A stretch of DNA of 37,285 bases from Planctomycetota bacterium (GTDB lineage Bacteria > Planctomycetota > Phycisphaerae > WQYP01). Each line of letters starts with the position of its first letter. Positions within the stretch are counted from its first letter, which is position 1. The stretch spans positions 1-37,285 of the forward strand of contig JAJZJL010000038.1 in the NCBI GenBank assembly GCA_021810145.1, read 5' to 3'. The notes under the pieces were generated by a model. The model saw nothing but the letters and a program-made list of their open reading frames with translations, did not search any database and was not told the origin of the DNA. Below, in pieces: positions 33,310 to 37,285 of this stretch. The position numbers and the translations under genes were made by a program.

Positions 33310-34262
33310 AAAAGCAAAAGACCATGGTTGCGCTCGTCAAAGAATACCTATCCTATCGTCGATCCTTCGGCCACGAATTGAAGGCAGCAGGATACCTGTT
33401 GCTTCAGTTCGCGAAGTTTGCCGATCATGCCCGACATCATGGTCCGTTGACGACGGATCTGATGCTGCAATGGGTCGGCCAGCGTGACGATTATTCGGCA
33501 AGATACCGTGCCGAACGACTCGCCGCCGTTCGCAATTTTGCACGACACCTGGCCGCACAGGATGGCCAAAGTGAAATACCCGATCAGCGTTTGTTGGGTT
33601 ACACCCAGCGTCGGCGGCAGCCGCACATTTATACAGAGGAGCAGTTACACGACCTTCTCATTGGTATCGCCCGGTTGAATCCGACTTATCCGCTACGTCC
33701 ACACACATACACCGCGCTGTTCGGACTGATCGCCAGCACCGGCCTGCGAATCTCCGAGGCTCTTGCGTTGCAACGCCGCGATGTCGATCTTGATGCCAGT
33801 ATTCTGTACATCCGGCAGAGCAAATTCCACAAATCGCGGTTGGTGCCCATGCATCCGACTGTAACTCGGGCTTTGCGGTGTTATGCCAAACGCCGCGATG
33901 AGGCTCGGGATACGCGATCAGGTACAACGTTTTTCGTCGGTCGAGACGGTTGCTCCCTCTCACATGCCACGGTTCGCATCACCTTCCGGCGTCTTTGTAC
34001 GTCTCTTGGGCTGCGCAGCAACGGGGTGCTGCCGCGACCGAGGATACATGACCTACGGCACAGTTTTGCCTGTCGACGATTGCTGCAGTGGTATCGCGAT
34101 GGCGTCGATGTTGCACAGGCCATCGCTTCGCTATCGACATACCTCGGCCACGCCAGGGTAACGGATACCTATTGGTACTTAAGTGGAACGGCCGAACTGT
34201 TGGCCATCGCGGGCCAACGCTTTGAACACTTTACACACCCAGAAAGGAGACCCCAACTATGA
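33306..34262 (+). CDS. ritB: RIT tyrosine recombinase B
   Basis: A 318-residue XerC/D-like recombinase. The N-terminal SAM-like domain (MVALVKEYLSYRRSFGHELKAAGYLLLQFAKFADH) is followed by a catalytic domain with Arg in STGLRISEALAL, HDLRHSFA, LGHARVTDT and Tyr in TYWYL. The GTG at 33306 is the likely start because GGAGG lies eight bases before it and it overlaps the ritA stop as GTGA; an upstream in-frame ATG at 33273 is less well placed. Its end overlaps ritC by ATGA. The coupling of the three genes suggests that their products act together in fixed proportions. Confidence 0.92.
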   Translation: MKKQKTMVALVKEYLSYRRSFGHELKAAGYLLLQFAKFADHARHHGPLTTDLMLQWVGQRDDYSARYRAERLAAVRNFARHLAAQDGQSEIPDQRLLGYTQRRRQPHIYTEEQLHDLLIGIARLNPTYPLRPHTYTALFGLIASTGLRISEALALQRRDVDLDASILYIRQSKFHKSRLVPMHPTVTRALRCYAKRRDEARDTRSGTTFFVGRDGCSLSHATVRITFRRLCTSLGLRSNGVLPRPRIHDLRHSFACRRLLQWYRDGVDVAQAIASLSTYLGHARVTDTYWYLSGTAELLAIAGQRFEHFTHPERRPQL

Positions 34263-35287
34263 AAACTTCAATAACACCATCAGCACACGGTACGCACGCC
34301 GATTTGCTTGGGCTGGCACTGGAGCGTTACTTTTGTCGCTATCTGATCGACCAGCGGCAGTTAAGCCCCAAGACCATCGCCACCTATCGGGATACATTCA
34401 AATTGTTGCTGGAATTCATGGAGCACTCTGCCCGAATTAAACCGGATCACTTGTGCGTGCGCGACCTTGATGCCCCTCGAGTGCTGGCTTTCCTGGATTA
34501 TCTGGAACACACGCGACGGAATAGTCCACGCAGCCGCAACCTTCGTCTTGCAGTTGTCCGCTCATTTATGCGTCATGCTGCGGCAGTTGATCCGTTGTTA
34601 CTGTCCGTAGCACAGCGAGTATTGGCGATTCCAATCAAGAGGTTCGAGCGAACGGTGGTTAAACACCTTACCCCGACGCAGATTCTGTCCATATTGAATG
34701 CACCGAATACGTCTACGTGGGTAGGCTTCCGGGACCGCGTGCTGCTGACGATTTTGTACAATACCGGTGCTCGCGTCTCCGAGGTCGCAGCTTTGAACGT
34801 TGGCGATTTACAGCTTGATATCAGCGGCTCGCTTCATCTGCATGGCAAGGGGCGTAAACAAAGGACCGTCCCGCTGTGGCGAGAGTCGGTCCGGCTCCTG
34901 CGCCGCTGGCGGCATCACATTGATCCATCGCCCCAGGCTCCGCTATTGCCCAACGCCCTTGGCGGACGCATCACCCGCTCCGGCATTGAATACCGTCTCC
35001 GTGTGGCTCTTAAAAAAGCAGCCGCCATGGATGTCTCGCTGCGCGGATTGCGTGTCTCACCCCACGCCATCCGTCACACCACCGCCATGCACATGCTGCA
35101 ATCAGGCGTGGACCTGTCCGTGATCGCCATGTGGCTGGGCCACGAGAGCCTCCAGACCACCCATCAATACCTCAATGCGGACTTGGCTTCCAAGAGGCAG
35201 GCGCTGGATCACCTCAAAGCCCCGCCGACCAAACGCCCCACGATTCAGCGCCCACAGCGGATCATTCAGTTCCTACAAAGGTTGTAA
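34259..35287 (+). CDS. ritC: RIT tyrosine recombinase C
   Basis: The third recombinase, 342 residues. It has a phage-integrase SAM-like N-terminal domain (LALERYFCRYLIDQRQLSPKTIATYRDTFKLLLEFM) and a complete catalytic domain: Arg in YNTGARVSEVAALNV, Lys in the HLHGKGRKQRTVPLW beta hairpin, HAIRHTTAMH, LGHESLQTT and Tyr in HQYLNAD. The start ATG overlaps the ritB stop and is preceded by AAAGGAGACC. After its stop come only 57 bases before the right terminal repeat. A sequence AATTATGCTGAGTG right after the gene (35286-35300) resembles the GATTATGCGGAGTG of the left end. Confidence 0.93.
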   Translation: MKTSITPSAHGTHADLLGLALERYFCRYLIDQRQLSPKTIATYRDTFKLLLEFMEHSARIKPDHLCVRDLDAPRVLAFLDYLEHTRRNSPRSRNLRLAVVRSFMRHAAAVDPLLLSVAQRVLAIPIKRFERTVVKHLTPTQILSILNAPNTSTWVGFRDRVLLTILYNTGARVSEVAALNVGDLQLDISGSLHLHGKGRKQRTVPLWRESVRLLRRWRHHIDPSPQAPLLPNALGGRITRSGIEYRLRVALKKAAAMDVSLRGLRVSPHAIRHTTAMHMLQSGVDLSVIAMWLGHESLQTTHQYLNADLASKRQALDHLKAPPTKRPTIQRPQRIIQFLQRL

Positions 35288-35344
35288 ATTATGCTGAGTG
35301 CAAATGCTCGATCTCCCCCTGTTTTACGCGGTCCCGTCCACCAG

Positions 35345-35371
35345 CTCCGCATAATCATGGACTGCGCATAA
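35345..35371 (-). repeat. Right 27-bp terminal inverted repeat of the RIT element
   Basis: Begins CTCCGCATAATCATGG and ends CTGCGCATAA on the plus strand; exact reverse complement of 31918-31944. Directly beyond it lies the start of the interrupted DUF932 gene. Confidence 0.92.
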
Positions 35372-35380
35372 GTGTGACAT
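35372..35380 (-). pseudogene. First three codons of the interrupted DUF932 gene
   Basis: ATG-TCA-CAC on the minus strand at 35380-35372, directly against the right end of the RIT element. It encodes Met-Ser-His, which joins in frame to Glu-Leu-Asp-Ile-Ser-Thr-Gly at 31885 to restore the usual DUF932 N-terminus. ssb ends about 150 bases upstream on the same strand, so DUF932 was probably transcribed with ssb. There is no strong Shine-Dalgarno sequence, only a GGTG upstream. Confidence 0.75.
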
Positions 35381-35493
35381 AAAAACACCAAGTTACAAGC
35401 CCCGATAGGGACAAGCCTTTCATAAAACAATTAAGAAAATCCAGTTGAAACAAACCACTAAAAGCATCGGATTCATAAAGGGGAGAGAGAGTA

Positions 35494-35517
35494 CCCGCCG
35501 CCAACCTTGGCGGCGGG
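35494..35517 (-). terminator. Perfect GC-rich stem-loop between ssb and DUF932
   Basis: CCCGCCGCCAA at 35494-35504 pairs with TTGGCGGCGGG at 35507-35517, an 11-bp stem with a minimal loop. In leftward transcripts it lies 16 bases after the ssb stop. No U-run follows. It may attenuate transcription into the DUF932 gene or protect the ssb mRNA end. Confidence 0.5.
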
Positions 35518-35532
35518 ATATCTCCGCCTCCA

Positions 35533-35991
35533 CTACACGGGTAGCACCTCCTGCGGAATCAATTCCGCCGTTGGTGCGTGGCCGGCGGCAGAGCGTTTCC
35601 GCTTGCCGGCGGGCTTGCCCGTCCGGTTCGGACCAGATGTCTGATCGGGTTGCGCTTGTTCGCCCCGTGCAATAAACTGGAACCGTTCCACCACCGTTCG
35701 CACCTTGCTGCGGGCCTTGCCTTGGTCATCCTGCCAGCGGTCGAGCTTTAAGTGCCCTTCCACCAGAACCGGATCACCTTTTTTGAGATACTGGCCCATA
35801 GTCTGGCCCGGCTTCCCATAAGCCGCGCAGTCCATAAACAGCACCTCGTCCCGCATCTGACCGTCGGCGTCCTTCCAGCGCCGATTGACCGCTAATCCGA
35901 ATTCGCAGACAGTTGCCCCACTGGGCAACGTGCCTGTAATCGGATCCCGGGTCAGATTGCCCAAGAGAACCACCTTGCTGAAGGAACCCAT
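35533..35991 (-). CDS. ssb: Single-stranded DNA-binding protein
   Basis: SSB coats single-stranded DNA, here probably during entry and establishment of the transferred strand. The 152-residue protein has the OB-fold from residue 2 to about 108: MGSFSKVVLLGNLTRDPITG, VCEFGLAVNRRWKDADG, VLFMDCAAYGKPGQTMGQYLKKGDPVLVEGHLKLDRWQDDQGKARSK and VVERFQFI. The tail is basic and Pro-rich and ends EVLPV, lacking the acidic DDDIPF-type tip that recruits partners in chromosomal SSBs. I place the start at ATG 35991, with GGAGGTG four bases upstream. It belongs to the mobile element and lies downstream of a strong bidirectional terminator. Confidence 0.92.
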   Translation of the reverse strand: MGSFSKVVLLGNLTRDPITGTLPSGATVCEFGLAVNRRWKDADGQMRDEVLFMDCAAYGKPGQTMGQYLKKGDPVLVEGHLKLDRWQDDQGKARSKVRTVVERFQFIARGEQAQPDQTSGPNRTGKPAGKRKRSAAGHAPTAELIPQEVLPV

Positions 35992-36060
35992 ACAACACCT
36001 CCATAAAATAGGAGCCAAAACGTAGAGAGCCTAAAGGCGCGTCGGCCCATCGCCGCCGCA

Positions 36061-36112
36061 TTTTTTTTCACCTCCGGCCTACGCCAGACAGCGAGGCCGC
36101 GAGGTGAAAAAA
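36061..36112. terminator. Strong bidirectional rho-independent terminator
   Basis: TTTTTTCACCTC at 36063-36074 and GAGGTGAAAAAA at 36101-36112 are perfectly complementary, continued inward by CGGCCT and AGGCCG with one bulged C, around a 13-base loop. A-run and T-run on the two sides would give a U-tract in either direction. It isolates the ssb-side genes from transcription coming from the right. Confidence 0.7.
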
Positions 36113-36521
36113 GAATCAAAAGCCCTCTGTTTGAGCCGGGGATGTCCGAGGGAACGGAAAAAAGACATGCCACCGCGCACGTCTGGAATCCCGGCGCACC
36201 GGGATGAAGCCGGAGCATGGCAAGCGCAGCGGTGGCTTTTTGTAGTGGACTTCGGACCGGGACCACGGCGATTTCCTTTTTCCCGGTTATGCCGCAGGGA
36301 TCATTGCCTTGAGCATGAAGAGAAGGCACCACATTTTGGCGTTACGCCAACGCATTTTCATGTCACATATATGAGGCCAGCAGAAGGGGCGTGCCAATAT
36401 TGGGATTTAACGCCCGATAGAAAGGAAACTTTCCTGCTAAACCATTTAACTGAAATCTTGCTGACATTCTGTATGATTTTTGTTGAGTGCCAATAGCTCG
36501 ACTTTTGCCGATTTTTCATCT
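36113..36521. other. Non-coding gap next to the IS4-like transposase
   Basis: About 400 bases without a supportable gene. Small hairpins are visible (ATCCCGGCGCACCGGGAT near 36189-36206, GGAAACTTTCC near 36424-36434). The end of the insertion sequence should lie in the last part, but its inverted repeat cannot be fixed because the other end is outside the window. Confidence 0.45.
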
Positions 36522-37285
36522 TCACGCGGCGCGGCAAAGTTGATCCAGCAGCATGAAGTGTAATCGCTTGGGGAGTTTTATCACCCCCGTATGTTTGCAC
36601 GGCTTTGCCAAAACCTCGTACCAGCACAATCGCCGTACCGCGGCGATAGCGTCGCTGAAAGTCACTTCCTTTCGCGCGTACCACGGATCACGGTGCGGCG
36701 CGATGCGGTGCTGGAGCCACAGGCGACGGAAGATCAGGCTCACCAGGCTGAAGAGGCCCAGCAGGCAGGGGGCCGTGCGCAGCACGCTTTGGGCCGACCA
36801 GTTCCGTGGCGTGGCGAAGCCCAGATGCTTCCGCACTTCCTGGAAGGTGACCTCAATACTCCAGCGCCCCGTATAGAGACTCACGATCCGATCCGGCGGG
36901 AGCGTCGTGTCGGTGCTGTAGAAGTATTCATCCCGGTGCGTGCCGGCCAGATCGTGAACAAAGACCCAGCGCACGGGAACCAGCCCTTCGCCGCCCTTGT
37001 ACCAGTGGTCCTGGTCCCAGACCAGTTCGACGCGTCTGGTCTTGCCGCCGTACCAGTCCACGGTGAAGCGTCGGCGTGGGGCCTTGGCGACCGCCTGCGC
37101 GGGCGCGGGAAGTTTGCATCCCTTCTTGCGAGGCCGGCCAGTCTGGCCGCGTTGCGGCGCGGGGGCCGCGTAGAGATTGGCGTCGCCGTGGAAGCGGCTG
37201 ACCAGGCTCACGTGTTCATCATGCCGTCGGCAGAAGCACGCCAGAGCATGGCTGGCGTAGCCGCCATCGCTCACCAGAATGAAGG
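36522..37285 (-). CDS. IS4-like DDE transposase, partial (5' end outside window)
   Basis: The frame enters from the right edge (FILVSDGGYASHALACFC...) and ends at 36522, giving 254 visible codons of the C-terminal part. LVSDGGY is likely to hold the second catalytic Asp, and YTGRWSIEVTFQEVRKHLG fits the YREK-type motif with the catalytic Glu of the IS4 superfamily. Between them lies the insertion region of these transposases, with a basic stretch RPRKKGCKLPAPAQ and the strands WYGGKTRRVELVWDQDHWYKGG. An in-frame GTG at 37274 is not a plausible start because the homology-bearing frame continues upstream. The first catalytic Asp would be beyond the edge, so completeness cannot be judged. Confidence 0.85.
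   Translation of the reverse strand, partial: FILVSDGGYASHALACFCRRHDEHVSLVSRFHGDANLYAAPAPQRGQTGRPRKKGCKLPAPAQAVAKAPRRRFTVDWYGGKTRRVELVWDQDHWYKGGEGLVPVRWVFVHDLAGTHRDEYFYSTDTTLPPDRIVSLYTGRWSIEVTFQEVRKHLGFATPRNWSAQSVLRTAPCLLGLFSLVSLIFRRLWLQHRIAPHRDPWYARKEVTFSDAIAAVRRLCWYEVLAKPCKHTGVIKLPKRLHFMLLDQLCRAA

Larger units (their letters stand above)
31918..35371 (+). mobile_element. RIT (recombinase-in-trio) element, 3454 bp
   Basis: The element consists of three overlapping plus-strand tyrosine recombinase genes between perfect 27-bp inverted repeats, with no cargo. This is the defining layout of RIT elements. It lies in the DUF932 gene after codon 3. Flanking the insertion are ATGCGA (31886-31891) and GTGTGA (35372-35377), which match at four of six positions and both encode Ser-His in the interrupted gene. 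They could be a heterologous six-base crossover sequence. Subterminal copies of CAGCTCCGCATAATC occur at 32010-32024 and 35342-35356. All three recombinases keep their catalytic residues, so the element may still be active. Confidence 0.9.

Overview
The window joins a chromosomal segment (about 1-10799) to a conjugative mobile element (about 10800-37285, leaving the window on the right). Base composition is moderately GC-rich. The chromosomal genes (E. coli-type phosphoglucomutase, 6-phosphogluconolactonase, a GroES-like protein, a GH43 arabinanase with an AraC regulator) and the unusually repeat-laden intergenic DNA would suit a heterotrophic Gram-negative such as a member of the Planctomycetota. 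That assignment is an inference; nothing here is taxonomically decisive.

Chromosomal part: the left edge cuts a membrane protein gene (minus strand). A PAS-GAF-receiver signalling protein follows, with a clear sigma70-type promoter and with related intergenic repeats on both sides. Three minus-strand genes, groES-like, pgl and pgm, face leftwards, with a MITE-like inverted-repeat segment between pgl and pgm. A GH43 gene and an AraC gene follow on the plus strand. The intergenic spaces hold several dispersed repeat families built around ATCCGCG modules and a CCCCGTGCGCGCCGGGG hairpin.

Boundary: at 10800-10841 lies the 3' half only (anticodon loop to discriminator base) of a tRNA-Arg(CCU) gene. 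This is the usual scar at one end of an element integrated into a tRNA gene. It places the chromosome on the left and the element on the right.

Element: almost everything from 11512 to 31885 reads leftward. The order of transcription is ssb, a DUF932 gene, a gene of unknown function, then a relaxase (MOBP/DUF3363 type), TraG/VirD4 coupling protein, a CopG-like protein and TrbB/VirB11. After an FkbM methyltransferase inserted as apparent cargo come TrbC, TrbD, TrbE, two tandem TrbJ paralogues, TrbL, TrbF, TrbG, TrbI and a small unknown gene. Together these encode a P-type (Trb) type IV secretion system with its DNA-processing module. A candidate oriT with an IncP-like nic sequence (TATCCTG/C) lies directly upstream of the relaxase. 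The relaxase operon and the trbC operon each start with the same promoter-operator layout, suggesting co-regulation by one repressor.

A second mobile element has inserted into this one: a Recombinase-In-Trio (RIT) element (31918-35371) of three overlapping tyrosine recombinase genes between perfect 27-bp inverted repeats. It splits the DUF932 gene just after its third codon; the start ATG-TCA-CAC is at 35380-35372 and the rest begins at 31885. The right edge contains a strong bidirectional terminator and a partial IS4-like transposase gene.
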